DNA from: Gibbula magus
Taxonomy: Eukaryota; Mollusca; Gastropoda; Trochida; Trochidae
Assembly (NCBI GenBank): GCA_936450465.1
Contig: OW388291.1
Coordinates: forward strand, 74,430,436-74,494,435
Reading direction: 5' to 3'
DNA length: 64,000 nucleotides
Positions 23,301-33,904 of this stretch are shown here, one piece after another. Made by a program: the position numbers and the translations under genes. The notes under the pieces are model-generated. The model did no database searches. It was not told where the DNA came from and was given only the letters and a program-made list of their open reading frames with translations. Numbering within the stretch: the first letter of the stretch is position 1; each line of letters opens with the position of its first letter.

Positions 23301-24634
23301 GCCGATCATATATTTAAGTTTGGACAGTCATAATAAGTTGCAACTCTCTAAGTATATCTACATGTTTTGCTTTAAGAAAAAATGCAATTGTTTACAAGAA
23401 TTGACAAAATGTACAATACTTACTGTATCGGCCGCGGTATTTCGATATTTTGAATTTTCAGGAAAATAATGCTTATCTCTCATTGAGTAACGTAATAAAA
23501 TCGGTATTTATACTAATGACATACACGATATAACGTTTATTATATGCTTCTGTCCTCAGAAATGTTTTGTGTGTTAAAAACAGCCTGAGGGATATCATGC
23601 GTCGCCGTACCATTATAGAGCTATTGATCATCAAGTACAGTTTAACCAGTTGAGTAAGCTCACATTCATATATTTTCATTTCTAGGTAAGAGGACAGAGC
23701 GTATACCTGAGATTTACCTGCAGCGTGAAGAGAGCCTCAACTATTTACATCAGAGCATTACTTACTGACATAAAAGCAAGGTAAGGGTAATTTCTCTGAC
23801 AATATAATCAAAAAGCATAATTATCCATTATCAAAATGATAAACTACAGTAATATTTTTGCGCCCCACCCTTAAAAACTTAAGCGTCTTCCCGTACACAT
23901 TAAAAACCAAACATACATAGACGTGTTCACCCTCGACAATAACTGAAAATCTAATGTCATAACTCACAGTTAACCGTAACAATAACTGTAGATCACAGGA
24001 CACGGCTTCCTCAGATTTAAAACAACTTTGTGTTGTAATAAAGAGCATTCATATAAAGTCTATCTAATGCTTCAGACTACATGTGACTCTGAAAGGAGTC
24101 GAAGGGATATTGGACCACACCTTCACCCTTAAGTCACACAAGTCCAACATCATGCAGTTGGAATACAAAGAGTTTGATGACAAATGGGAAAGATACCGCA
24201 ACAAAGAAACGTTCATATTCACAAAGAGTAATAGTGCGAGATTTGACCTGCGGTTTAAGCATATTGGGTCCTTTATAGAGGTATATATATATATAACGTA
24301 TATTCAAACGATTAAAGCTATGCATTTGTTGAGATAAAATAAGGTGCTAAAACTGTTCTTGAGAAACAAAGTATCCGCGCAAGCTTTTGAGCTGTCATTA
24401 CATAGATGATGCTATCTTTCATTTAAAATAGTTTGTTATCTTCGGATATACATAATAATATATTTTGTTATTTTATGTTATGATAAGTGTCTGTATACTT
24501 ATATGTCATTATAGGTTCGCCTGGACGGAAAACGGATTACTACGTATGTCATTCCTAAGAACATGACCATCACAAAGATGTTAATGACAGGTCAACTTCA
24601 AACCAAAGTTGTGAGTGTAATACGTACTGACTGA
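20096..24634 (+). CDS. G2A: PAN-CCP-galectin-like protein, second paralogue
   Basis: Exons: 20096-20285 (PAN-like), 21039-21235 (CCP), 23686-23780 (a), 24076-24280 (b), 24515-24634 (c, TGA). The total is 807 nt, 268 residues, in frame throughout with the same phases 1, 0, 2, 0 as G1. The CCP module is more canonical than in G1 (C...YTC...C...LC-KSDGRW...PC). The C-terminal three-exon domain reads like a galectin-type beta sandwich, with a strand IEVRLDGKRITTYVIPKNMT followed by ITKMLM-GQL. The weak point is the first exon: no signal peptide is seen in it, and a TGA lies just upstream of the ATG, so a separate signal-peptide exon may exist or the 5' end may be wrong. Likely secreted by analogy with G1. 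Confidence 0.62.
21039..21235 (+). CDS. G2A exon 2: Sushi/CCP module
   Basis: Acceptor TTAGCAG, then TCGPSGHGILTRNIRGTAGQ...YTCSFGFEFC...ILCKSDGRWGEPPSPC, ending WDSF|GTAAGT. It has all four CCP cysteines plus one extra (FEFC) between the second and third. Confidence 0.75.
23686..23780 (+). CDS. G2A exon 3 (exon a)
   Basis: Acceptor TTTCTAG, then VRGQSVYLRFTCSVKRASTI, ending phase 2 at AG|GTAAGG. Same length (95 nt) as exon a of G3. Confidence 0.7.
24076..24280 (+). CDS. G2A exon 4 (exon b)
   Basis: Acceptor GCTTCAG, 205 nt. Reads LHVTLKGVEGILDHTFTLKS and ends RFKHIGSFIE|GTATAT in phase 0. Confidence 0.7.
24515..24634 (+). CDS. G2A exon 5 (exon c, terminal)
   Basis: Acceptor ATTATAG, then VRLDGKRITTYVIPKNMTIT and on to stop TGA at 24632-24634 (39 codons). 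A GTGAGT inside (24611) could be misread as a donor, but comparison with exon c of G1 and G3 favours read-through to the stop. An AATAAA occurs near 24929. Confidence 0.65.
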   Translation, partial: VRLDGKRITTYVIPKNMTITKMLMTGQLQTKVVSVIRTD

Positions 24635-24990
24635 TCTTAGTCGCTTGGAAATACGTTGATATACAGCTACGTATAAATACCGAAAGTGTGTTTACCTACT
24701 TTCGTATCTTAGAGTAAATGTTATTTGTGATGTCTATGAGACATCGTATCATGACAAAAACGAGACCGATAATTATGCGTTTTCGTTTGAGAGGTTACCA
24801 TTGAATGCACCACAACATATTCTAATTTCATAACTCACATTAATTGTAACAGTTATGGCAGCTCTTTGAAATGACCAGGAGTCAAACTTACGATATCTCC
24901 ATCTTTTATCTTGCTCTGGAAAATCTCCAATAAATGAACAATAACATCAAACATTGGTCATGGCTTTATTTCTATACTCATCCACAGGAC

Positions 24991-25083
24991 AAAAAGTGGT
25001 GAAATCCGCTTGCCGGATCCTTCCGGATTCTCCCAAAAATTGGCGGAGCCTGAAGAATCCGGCAAGCGGATTCCACCACTTTT
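24991..25083. repeat. GC-rich hairpin
   Basis: AAAGTGGTGAAATCCGCTTG..CCGGAT pairs with ATCCGGCAAGCGGATTCCAC..cactttt, leaving a short loop. MITE-like, unrelated to the other hairpins here. Confidence 0.65.
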
Positions 25084-25734
25084 CTTATTAACTCGATGTT
25101 TAACATTTTATTTTAAAATCTGACCCCATCAGTCCATTTCATCTTTCCAAAATATGCAAACTACTACTCACCTGCCGATCGCATGGTAAATTTGAGAATG
25201 GTTACTGCATACATGGACAAATGATGACCATTTGTCAGTGAAGTTGAAGTGATGGAATTAACATCCAAACAAATCCAAAGTACATGCTACTTGAAGTGAG
25301 ATACGCAATTGGGTGAACAAACTTTCGGGATGCAGCTGTAGATTTGAAGCTATCTCCTACTTTGTATGTGAAGGCTACAGTCTTCATCTAGACAATATTT
25401 CCAATTAAACCTAGAAACAAAAGCCGCACCTTTAATTTGTCAAGTTGCCATGTCCAGCAGATCATTCGTTCACTTACAGATGTAATATGTATATATGAAA
25501 TCAGGTTTCATAATCTGTTAATAACCCGTATGAAGATACATGTACACCTTTGTGTAGGTAAACATAAACTGTCTATTTTTTATGGGTTTTAATTAATAAA
25601 CTAATATATGGAGTATAAAGTTTATTTGTGAGAGTGGCAAAGACCACTTGGAACAAACTTTCTTGTACATCTCACAGGACAATCACAGGGCGTATAGATA
25701 TAGCTCGAACGTAAATTTTACCATCACATTTTAA

Positions 25735-25960
25735 TTATTTTCTAATGATTGATTTATTCGAACGGATGTTCGAAAACGATTTTTGTGAAAGGCGACTGAC
25801 CGCGTTTGAATACATGATGACATAACATTCTAATGACAAACATTGAAACAAAACAGTTAACTTCGCTTTGCTGTTTTCATTCTAATTTTCCCATCTACGT
25901 AATTTAATCTGTTTATCATGCTGTTTGGGATATAATTCTAATTTGGACCGATGTATTGAA
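25735..25960 (-). repeat. Inverted relative of the G1 intron-4 dispersed repeat
   Basis: The reverse complement carries the same ordered words as 16550-16800: caaacag, cagatt, gcaaagcgaag, tcatgtattcaaa, and the paired TTCGAAC/CGTTCGA motif. It lacks the 26-bp minisatellite. Confidence 0.5.
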
Positions 25961-28163
25961 CAGAGATACGGTAGACGATCACAGCATGAATCTGTGTCGT
26001 TCGGGTGTAGCTTCAAACACTCTAGATAGGTCTAACCGGAACTCTACTTGTTATGCTTCTATTACACTCTTCGAAAATTAAAATGTCCTAATTATGTTTA
26101 TTTCTGTCAAAGACAACAGTTTGATATCAAGCGGTACACTGACTGTGACTGCGCATCGCGACCGGCCGGACCGATTTAATTTCAATACATTGACGTCATA
26201 ATCTCAAGCAGTAATGACGTCATAATGCTGGAATTCGACATTGTCTATTTCTGGAAGTGGTTCTGTGGAAATCGATAAAGCAAGTTTTGCGCTTGGTGTT
26301 TTCAAAACACTTTTTTTCTATATTATATTTATAATTTTTTGATGTTGTACCGTTTGTTTTCTTATACAATCATATTGCTCAAATATTGCTATATCATGTT
26401 TGTTTGATACAGAATTCCAACCTAAAACGGGTAGTTCAATGACCGTAATACGACCTAGCCTCCGGACATCAAATAAATTTAATTAAAAACGTAAACACTC
26501 GTCATGGTAGAATAAACCTATTGTGCTATAATGTTTGTGTGAGATCGTAGATGCCACAACGTTGATGTTAAATTCGAAGCCTCAAGCTGATGCAGGGTTC
26601 ACATATACAAGTTGCAGAGTGTTATGTTAGGCATTTCCAGGAGACTAATTTAAGATGTTACATTTCTTGTAATCACCATAATGAATTTAAACTATGTTTC
26701 TTCATAAAGCTTTGATAGACCTCATGATGTGGTGAGAGAAATAACCCCAACTATCTTCATCTAGCATATCAACTAGTAACTAGTTATAATTAAGCACATC
26801 GCGCAAACACAACAGGGATTGTACGAAAGCTATGGTAGCCACGGATTCCTCATTAAGCACTTTTGATGTAACAAAAGGTGTAAAATGATAAGAATTCTTG
26901 ATAAAAAAAGAATAAAATATGTCATCACTCATAATCATTTAACAGTGTATGTTATCCCTTAAACAATAAGACAGTAATGTCAAATTCATTCCGGACCTTC
27001 TCTGATGTCAGTTTGAAGTGAACTGAACAGTTGAACATTTCGATTGTCGCTTAATTAATTTCAGTGTTAATATATTCGAGGTGTGAGGTCACGCATTCTC
27101 TTCCCACGGAGGTTACTCTCCTCAGATTTCCGATCCTAACCTCTGTTCTACATCGCCTGAATTTAATTGCATTGCTCCAGCAAAATCCCCTAGCTGGGAA
27201 AGGGAAACCTCATACTGTATACCTGCTTCTTAACCAATGCAAACTCATCTTTCAGCGGCCATGTCGACCGAGTGACTATGTCCTTCGAATATGTCTGATG
27301 TAAATAACAAAAATGAACTGTTTAGCATGTGTCTCTGAATAGCTTTTCTTTATTTATCAGCAAGTTTATGATCAATATTGTTTTCACAAAATAAAAAATA
27401 AAAATATTTCGAGGAAAACACAGTAAACGAGAAAAAACCTTTATTTAACGTTTATGTTTTTACGTGTCAATTGTAAACGTCACGGCGTTGCTGATTGCAC
27501 AACTAGATTAAATTACAACCAATCAGGACACTCCATTTCTGCACTCCGATTCACGCGATGTAGAACAGAGGTTAGGATCGGAAATATGAAGGGAGTATCC
27601 TCTATGGGAAGGGGTTTGAGGACACCGAGAGTTGCTTTTGCTATTATGAGTGATCTGCGTTTCGAAAAGACCCCGGATACTCAACTATACAGAACTGATG
27701 ATTGAACTCTTTAAAGCAGATACTATTCTGGTAGACATGCGTACAGGCCACTTGGTAATAGTCTGTGAAGTGGAATACATATACAGAAAACAAGATTTTT
27801 CTGGATAACAACTTCTTCTTTGTAAACATACACAAATGAGTGTGAGTAATGAGTAAGCATATATAGCATATTGTATATATGATAAATATAGCCACCAATG
27901 GTAATCACATTATGTCAAATGCATTTTACTTATCAAGGAAAGCACAGTAGGCTGGTGACTTCCCTTGTACCGAAGAGCCAACAAAAGATGGCTTATTAAG
28001 CAGTATCTAATTGAAGCTGGTTGTGTGAATAATGTCGTATGCATGCATGAGGTTCATTTTTGGTGATCTAATAACTACGATAAGCCATTAAGAGATGATG
28101 TATCTAGGTTGTATTATAGACATATTCTTCACTCATTCAGTTGTAACACAAACGTGGCCAAGA

Positions 28164-28300
28164 ATGAAATTTGTTTTAATACTCGTAGCAGTATTATCAA
28201 AAGTCACATTTGCAAACAAAGACTGTTCCAGTTTCGTCAAGCTAGACCCTGAAGATATCAATTTCCAACCAACTACATTCGATAATATACATACCATGTT
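28164..28300 (+). CDS. Possible orphan first exon with signal peptide
   Basis: From ATG 28164 the frame reads MKFVLILVAVLSKVTFANKD then CSSFVKLDPEDINFQ, a convincing signal peptide followed by a Cys and a PAN-N-terminus-like start. The frame then runs into the hairpin at 28316-28376 and no donor is visible. It may be the first exon of a lost paralogue or a chance hydrophobic frame. Confidence 0.35.
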
Positions 28301-28315
28301 TCGTTCATTTCATTC

Positions 28316-28376
28316 TCGGTTACCCAGAGTTTTATATATGCTCCGTTACTCTCCGCTATACCCCGGGTAACCGAGG
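28316..28376. repeat. Short hairpin
   Basis: CTCGGTTACCC pairs with GGGTAACCGAG about 40 bp apart. It interrupts the open frame that starts at 28164. Confidence 0.5.
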
Positions 28377-29741
28377 ATGCCTTCAGTTTGACTTACTTCT
28401 TTTCGAGTTGTGCTCCGTAAACGAATTTCTAAGTTGTGTTTCAGTGAGTTTCGCAAACATAAACCATTCCAGAACGATGAAAAACCCATAGGGTTCACCA
28501 ACAGGTGATGATTAGTCAGCATACCAAGTATCGTTAAAATAAGTCCAACAGTTATCGAGTTCTGCTCCTGACACCGGACGAACGGAGGCAGCCAGTGACT
28601 ATTCCCCCACCCACGCATGAGCCGGAGTAAGAGAACAACCTCTTTAGTTACAAGGGTTTCCTGTCTGTGTTTACTGTTGAATTTGTCTCGTTGATTGGTA
28701 AAATATTACCAACATGAAAACAATCTTTTAAACATATAAAACGAAAATATCTCCTTCTCAATTATATCTTCTTATTGAGTTATCAAGTCAATTAGATGAA
28801 GAATGAGTAAGCATGTCCAATAAAATATTATCATTCATAAATTTTAAGTTTAAAGGCTGACTTTTTCTCAAATATATTACTCATTTTTCACTCCTGTCAA
28901 CTTCTGTTTATGGACATATTGGTTATATAAGAACATTATCTTAATATTGATTCCATAGCTTCATGAAAAAGTTATTTAGTCAGTATATGTTTTTGTTTCC
29001 TTTCATACTGCACAAGCGGGTGTAAAACCAATTAATGTAGGTCAGGCTATACACGTGAATGCAAGCTTGCTCGACCTGCAGGACATTAAGCCAGGTGTTC
29101 CGACACCCGCCCACGTAACAAACACAAACATATACTGATAGTTATTTAAAGAGCAAATATTTAAACTATTAAATTATTGTTAAAAATATGACCCTGTTAC
29201 ATCAAGTTAAATAATTAAGATACATGAACAGATTTTTAGAAAATATGAAATCTCAAAATGATACTTAAGATAATGGCAGCCCCGAAAATTAGGTTGTTCA
29301 AACATAACATTCATTACAATACAGCTGTCCTTTTGCAGGATCAACGGATAACCTGATTTTGTGCAGTCAAAATGTGTTCTTCAATCAACCACATTGATCA
29401 ATATGAGGGTTTCTTTGTTTAATCCTTTTATCTTCTTATATATCCTTGGAAAAGGCCATGTTATAGCAACACATCGGAAGATTAATGTTGATAGGATAGA
29501 AATAAGGGATGTGATATGTGTTATATCATGGATATAAACAGCCCAAACACAAAACAAATGCATGTGTGCAAGTGCATTTCCATATATCTTTTTTTATTTT
29601 GAGGAGTTAAAGAGGAGTATTTTTTCGGTATCGTTCAAGTCGGTGAGGTGATATTATCAAGCAACGTTGATACTTAAAAACTACATTGTATAATCACTCG
29701 ACACATGGGTGATACTGTGTTGTGTGGTGTGTATCCCATGT

Positions 29742-29855
29742 CTAGTAGTCCACTCGAACAGTTACAGTATTAACATTCCCATCAGCGAAAAAAGAATCCA
29801 CATGCACAGTATTTGTCAACTTATACTTCCCAAGTGGGATTCGGTTCCAAGTCAC
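29742..29855 (-). CDS. G3 exon 5 (exon c, terminal)
   Basis: Acceptor ACTCTGCAG, then VTWNRIPLGKYKLTNTVHVD and a tail ending VRVDY-stop (TAG). Exactly 114 nt, as in both G1 copies. Confidence 0.7.
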   Translation of the reverse strand: MTWNRIPLGKYKLTNTVHVDSFFADGNVNTVTVRVDY

Positions 29856-30039
29856 CTGCAGAGTAATATAATGTGTGATAGGTTATTACGAAAAAAACTA
29901 GCTTTCTACTGACCCTGCCGACAAGTTTCTTTTACCCCTTAGTGTATAATATATATGTAATATTTGCGTCTCTTTCCACTCAATATTGCAAATGACCATA
30001 AAAGAAAATGTATTCTTGTCGGATTTCCAACATATTCGA

Positions 30040-30290
30040 TGCCACTAAGGAAGCAAAACCGCATAAAACAAATGTACAAAGTGATACGTTCAATATGACT
30101 TTCTCTGATATTTTCATAATATATGAAGATCATGACTGTGAAAATGTCCATGCCACTAAATTTCGATGCCACTAAAGAGGCTAAACTGCATAAAACAAAT
30201 GTTAAAAATTGATACGTTCTCAATATGACTTACTCTGATATTTTCATAATATATGAAGATCTTGACTTTGAAAATTTTGTTTTTTGCCGA
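30040..30290 (-). repeat. ~126-bp tandem duplication covering the 3' end of G3 exon b
   Basis: 30040-30160 repeats 30166-30285: 'gatgccactaa...gc-taaaac...cataaaacaaatgt...gatacgtt...caatatgact..ctctgatattttcataatatatgaagatc'. The downstream copy has GAAAGT where the true donor has GTAAGT. Confidence 0.75.
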
Positions 30291-30432
30291 CGGAAGTGTG
30301 CAGTTATTGGCAAAGAGAGGTTTCACATTTCCAGTCACATTACGGTACAAAACTTTGTAAGACATCTTCTTGTCTTGTATTAAGAACTTGTGAATGAAGG
30401 TATCATCACTTCCACTTAAAATACACTGCCAT
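30234..30432 (-). CDS. G3 exon 4 (exon b)
   Basis: Acceptor TGTTTCAG; reads WQCILSGSDDTFIHKFLIQD and ends IFIYYENIR|GTAAGT. The 3' end and donor are duplicated just downstream (30040-30165) with the donor destroyed. Confidence 0.7.
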
Positions 30433-31128
30433 CTGAAACACACCAGACACATACATTATAGTATACCTTTAAGATAAAACAGACCTGAAACCTCAAACCA
30501 ACCATATATATGTTTTATATTAAAACTGAGTTTTGACTTTCAGTCAGAATGCAACATCATCATGGAAACACAAAACACATTACATGCACGAGTCCCCCGC
30601 CCCGTCTTTGTCTCAATGACACAAAGTAGTCTCTTAATAAGCAGTGGGGGTAATTTACAAAACATGAGAGGGCACGGCATTTTATATCTGAATGGTACAG
30701 TGACAATGAATAAAAACATCAAAGGCTTATCACTGATCAATCTGAGAAATTATGGCCACGATTTAGTTTTCCCCAAATGCATCCTACACCAAGGTCAAGA
30801 TCACAAGGTCAACGGTAACCTCAGTATGTAACTGGGAAAATATGATTTTCAAAGGCATATGCTGACAAATTTAAAGTTTTGGTCAAAGTGTGTCTTTCAT
30901 TTAGGCTAGATTTAGAAGGTCAACGAATGACTTTGTTACAATAGTGTTAGATGTAGATATTATTGATCCAAAAAAGCACAAGCGTATCAATAATGTATAT
31001 TCAAAGCGTGTGCAAAGCTTCAAAACGATTGATTAAAAACTTAGAGTGGAGTTGATTTCAGATTTCACACCAAGGGATTAAAACTCACCTGACCTCGCGT
31101 GACACGACTAACCTAAAAGTATACTTAC

Positions 31129-31223
31129 TTGCTGGTTTTACGTTGCAACTTCCCATATACAGCAATACGTGAACCAGGTGAGGCCATACAGGAGAAGTTG
31201 ACCGACAGAGGCTTCCCCTTCAC
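31129..31223 (-). CDS. G3 exon 3 (exon a)
   Basis: Reads VKGKPLSVNFSCMASPGSRI, 95 nt, donor AA|GTAAGT, phase 2. A close structural match to exon a of G2 (VRGQSVYLRFTC...). Confidence 0.7.
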
Positions 31224-31309
31224 CTTCAAGCAACAAATCAAAAGTAACAGGGAAGAACCGTGCTGCAATCAAATTTCGAACTCCCAAAAACCCCTTCTGG
31301 ATCCTCTAC

Positions 31310-32150
31310 TGTTTTCCTTTTAGTTAAGGGGACGATTACTAAGGGTTTTTCATGTCGTGTCTATCTTACTAGAAAAAGAGATTAATACCTAGATTGTGAA
31401 GAGTTTTCAACTATTATGTCTATCTTATCTACCAATTCCTAGGCTACACCTGATCTAACAGCTATACAGGTCTATTCTTATAGATTTTGAAGCGCTTTTC
31501 CCTAGTTTCTACACCTAATCGACCGGGTATCATGGTCAATTGAGAGATTCTGAAGGGTAGATATGAGAACACTGACCACCTAGGAATCGACCACTTTAGT
31601 CGACAGGTTGAAAACCTTTACAAGCTAAGATGGAACGTGTAAACCTGAGTTGGAAGCCCTGTACAGTCTAGTAATAAACTACCTGACAAACAAATTCCTA
31701 GATTGTGAGCATTCTCAAATCGTTAGGGTCGAACACTCTGTAGATTGTTCAACAATGCAGGAATGAAATATTCCTAGATAAGAGCTCACAATTTGCAGAT
31801 AATTCAGTTAAACTTTCAGTTGTAATCACGTATCAAAGCCACGGTGCGATGTTTCACACCCTACAATGATTCAAGGTTAGCATCCACTGAGTCTTATGAA
31901 TAACTCATAACCCAATGTGGATGTGTACCATCCCATGTAATGCTGCCTCAAGATCATAGTATTGAACAAGTAATTTGCAGGCACCAGTCAGCTAAAAGCC
32001 AGGTATGAAGTAAGAGTAATCTGACAAGCTACATTCTTTAACTGCGTGACCGAAACAGAATAAAATTCGCCTATTAACAGGCTTTCAAGTCTCATTGACG
32101 GGTTTGTTATTCGATGACCGGAACTTCCATTTAAATTACATTTGTGACAT
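31310..32150. other. G3 intron and flanks, nothing recognised
   Basis: Between G3 exon a and the CCP exon. Short phrases such as 'cctagattgtga' recur, but no clear repeat unit, exon or RNA gene is visible. Confidence 0.35.
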
Positions 32151-32179
32151 CACCCTATTGTTCTTTCACTCCATTATTT

Positions 32180-32522
32180 TTCAGTAATGGAGAGTTACAC
32201 ATCACATCATATTTTTGAAGTAGAAATTTAATTTCTTTAACTGTGTAAAGCAATTCTGATAAAAGAATAATTATTTGAGTGTAATTTAAGTAGTGTAATA
32301 TCCTTGTAACTCTCCATTCCTTAAAAATAATGGGCCTCGGCTCCATTAGTTTTAAGGAATGGAGAGTTACTCGGACATTACCCTCTACGTAAATAATAAT
32401 TTGAGTGTAATTTAAGTAGGGTAATATCCTCGTAACTCTCCATTCCTTAAAAATAATGGGCCTCGGCCCCTCAGGAGCCTCGGCTATGTTTAAGGAATGG
32501 AGAGTTATGTGGACATTAACCT
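32180..32522. repeat. Two-plus units of ~125-bp repeat with internal hairpins (G3 intron)
   Basis: 'ttgagtgtaatttaagtag.gtaatatcc.tgtaactctccattccttaaaaataatgggcctcgg' occurs at about 32274-32340 and 32400-32465. Each is followed by the inverse 'ttaaggaatggagagttac'. It explains the open minus-strand frame over this stretch, which is not a gene. Confidence 0.65.
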
Positions 32523-32564
32523 CTACGTAAGGCTCCATATTGCGGTTTTTCACTATATACTTAC

Positions 32565-32752
32565 AAACTCGTTCCACATATATCTCGTACAGTGCGTTTG
32601 AGGCTGACTCCACTGCCCTGCTGGCAGACAGAAGATGGTGTTATGTAACCGAGGATCACAAAACCTGTAACGAAACACACACACGAACGTCGCCTCCACA
32701 GAAGAAATCCTCTTGATTATAGTTTGTGGAATGAATGGCCTGCCACAGATTC
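32565..32752 (-). CDS. G3 exon 2: Sushi/CCP module
   Basis: Reads CGRPFIPQTIIKRIS...FVCVFRYRFC...IFCLPAGQWSQPQTHC and ends MWNEF|GTAAGT. Same five cysteines as G2. A long AT repeat (32787-32869) sits about 35 bp upstream of its acceptor. Confidence 0.72.
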
Positions 32753-32783
32753 CTCATCCTAGATCATATTTAACACACATTCA

Positions 32784-32786
<3 letters not shown>

Positions 32787-32869
<83 letters not shown>
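32787..32869. repeat. (AT)n microsatellite, ~41 units
   Basis: Uninterrupted AT dinucleotides for about 83 bp, placed in the G3 intron just 5' of the CCP acceptor on the minus strand. Confidence 0.95.
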
Positions 32870-32873
<4 letters not shown>

Positions 32874-33604
32874 TAAGACAGTCTTGTTCATCTCGAATCC
32901 CATTATTTTCATTAATAATGAAGGCATGGCTGAATTATTGAAGGTGGAAGGTCACAGAGAAGGTCAACTAACTGTTACGTTCGATCTGATTTAAATGAGA
33001 TTTTTTTCAAAACTTTGTGTATCAATCAAATAACTGAAAAAGAAAAAAATGACATAACAATAAACATTTTCATTACAATAACAAAACTGTTCCGTTATGT
33101 TTAAAGTGCAAATGTTCATGTTAATCCTGAAAATTGTAATCTTATTTGCTTAACATCATTATATTTCTTTTTACAAATATACATATATTACCATGCTTTT
33201 TCTGATTCCGTTGTCTTTTCTTCTTTCGTACGACACTAGAACAACGTGCCTCATTTTTCACACCTGAGAGACAAATTATCATTTGGTGAGTTGAGGTGAG
33301 TGGGGTTTAACGCCGCTTACAAGAGTATTTCAGACCATGCGGTTATGTATTGAGGTGAAACCTGCGAGCAACGGCTGTATCGTTTGGTCATCAGTTATAT
33401 TTATAAGACGTTAAAACATAATGGAAGATAGGAACTTTTCTTCCTTTTATGCAGTTACAAAAGGGCTTATAAGTTTGTCTATTTATAGTTGTTAAATAAA
33501 TATGCATCATATAATATTTCGGACATCTGTTTTTTTACCATTGATATACATGAATTTAACACCAGCAGAGTATGTATGTGACTGTTAAAGTATAACATAC
33601 TCAC

Positions 33605-33856
33605 CAAACTTGATGTTTATTGCCATAGTCATCGAAGTAGTATTTTTCATTTTTGGTGAAATATGTGACACGCATTTAAACAGAACACACACTGTTTCTT
33701 TCTCCTTAAATTTAAATGCTTTACAATTCGCATGGACAGTACATAGTCAGCACATGATAGGGAGGACACTATTCCTTCTATCTGAGTTTGTCCCTCAGGC
33801 AATTTAGGAACTATGTTACGATGGTACAGTTTACTGTGAGGCTTTATAACATTCAT
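33605..33856 (-). pseudogene. G3 exon 1: PAN-like module with frameshift
   Basis: SLSCADYVLSMR / NCKAFKFKEKETVCVLF gives the PAN pattern C-x3-x-...-C-K-A-F-x-F...C-x-L/F, once a shift near 33728 is allowed. It ends KFG|GTGAGT, phase 1. The second Cys of C-x3-C is replaced by Val. Confidence 0.55.
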
Positions 33857-33904
33857 GTTTGAACGAAATTGTGTCTTTCCGTTTGAAGGATATTCAATGG
33901 CAAA

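Larger units (their letters stand above)
24635..28163. other. Intergenic, repeats only
   Basis: No gene supported. Contains the hairpin at 24991-25083, an inverted relative of the intronic dispersed repeat (25735-25960), and a pair of ~55-bp inverted repeats at about 27100-27155 and 27547-27602 (shared core GATCCTAACCTCTGTTCTAC and complement) about 390 bp apart. Confidence 0.45.
29742..33856 (-). pseudogene. G3: minus-strand PAN-CCP-galectin-like gene, damaged
   Basis: Fourth family member, on the opposite strand between the duplicated segments. Exons in order of reading: PAN 33856-33605, CCP 32752-32565, a 31223-31129, b 30432-30234, c 29855-29742 (TAG). The last four join in frame with the family phases (1, 0, 2, 0), give 198 residues, and have canonical splice sites. 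The PAN exon ends at G|GTGAGT in the right phase but is broken near 33728: SLSCADYVLSMR is in one frame and NCKAFKFKEKETVCVLF in another, consistent with loss of one base. No signal peptide lies in it, and a truncated LINE begins about 50 bp upstream. The CCP-to-c part is undamaged and looks constrained, so it decayed recently or is still expressed from another start. Confidence 0.65.

Noticed and set aside
32155..32613. 152-codon minus-strand open frame
   Set aside because: Made of two units of an intronic hairpin repeat and overlaps the true G3 CCP exon in another frame.
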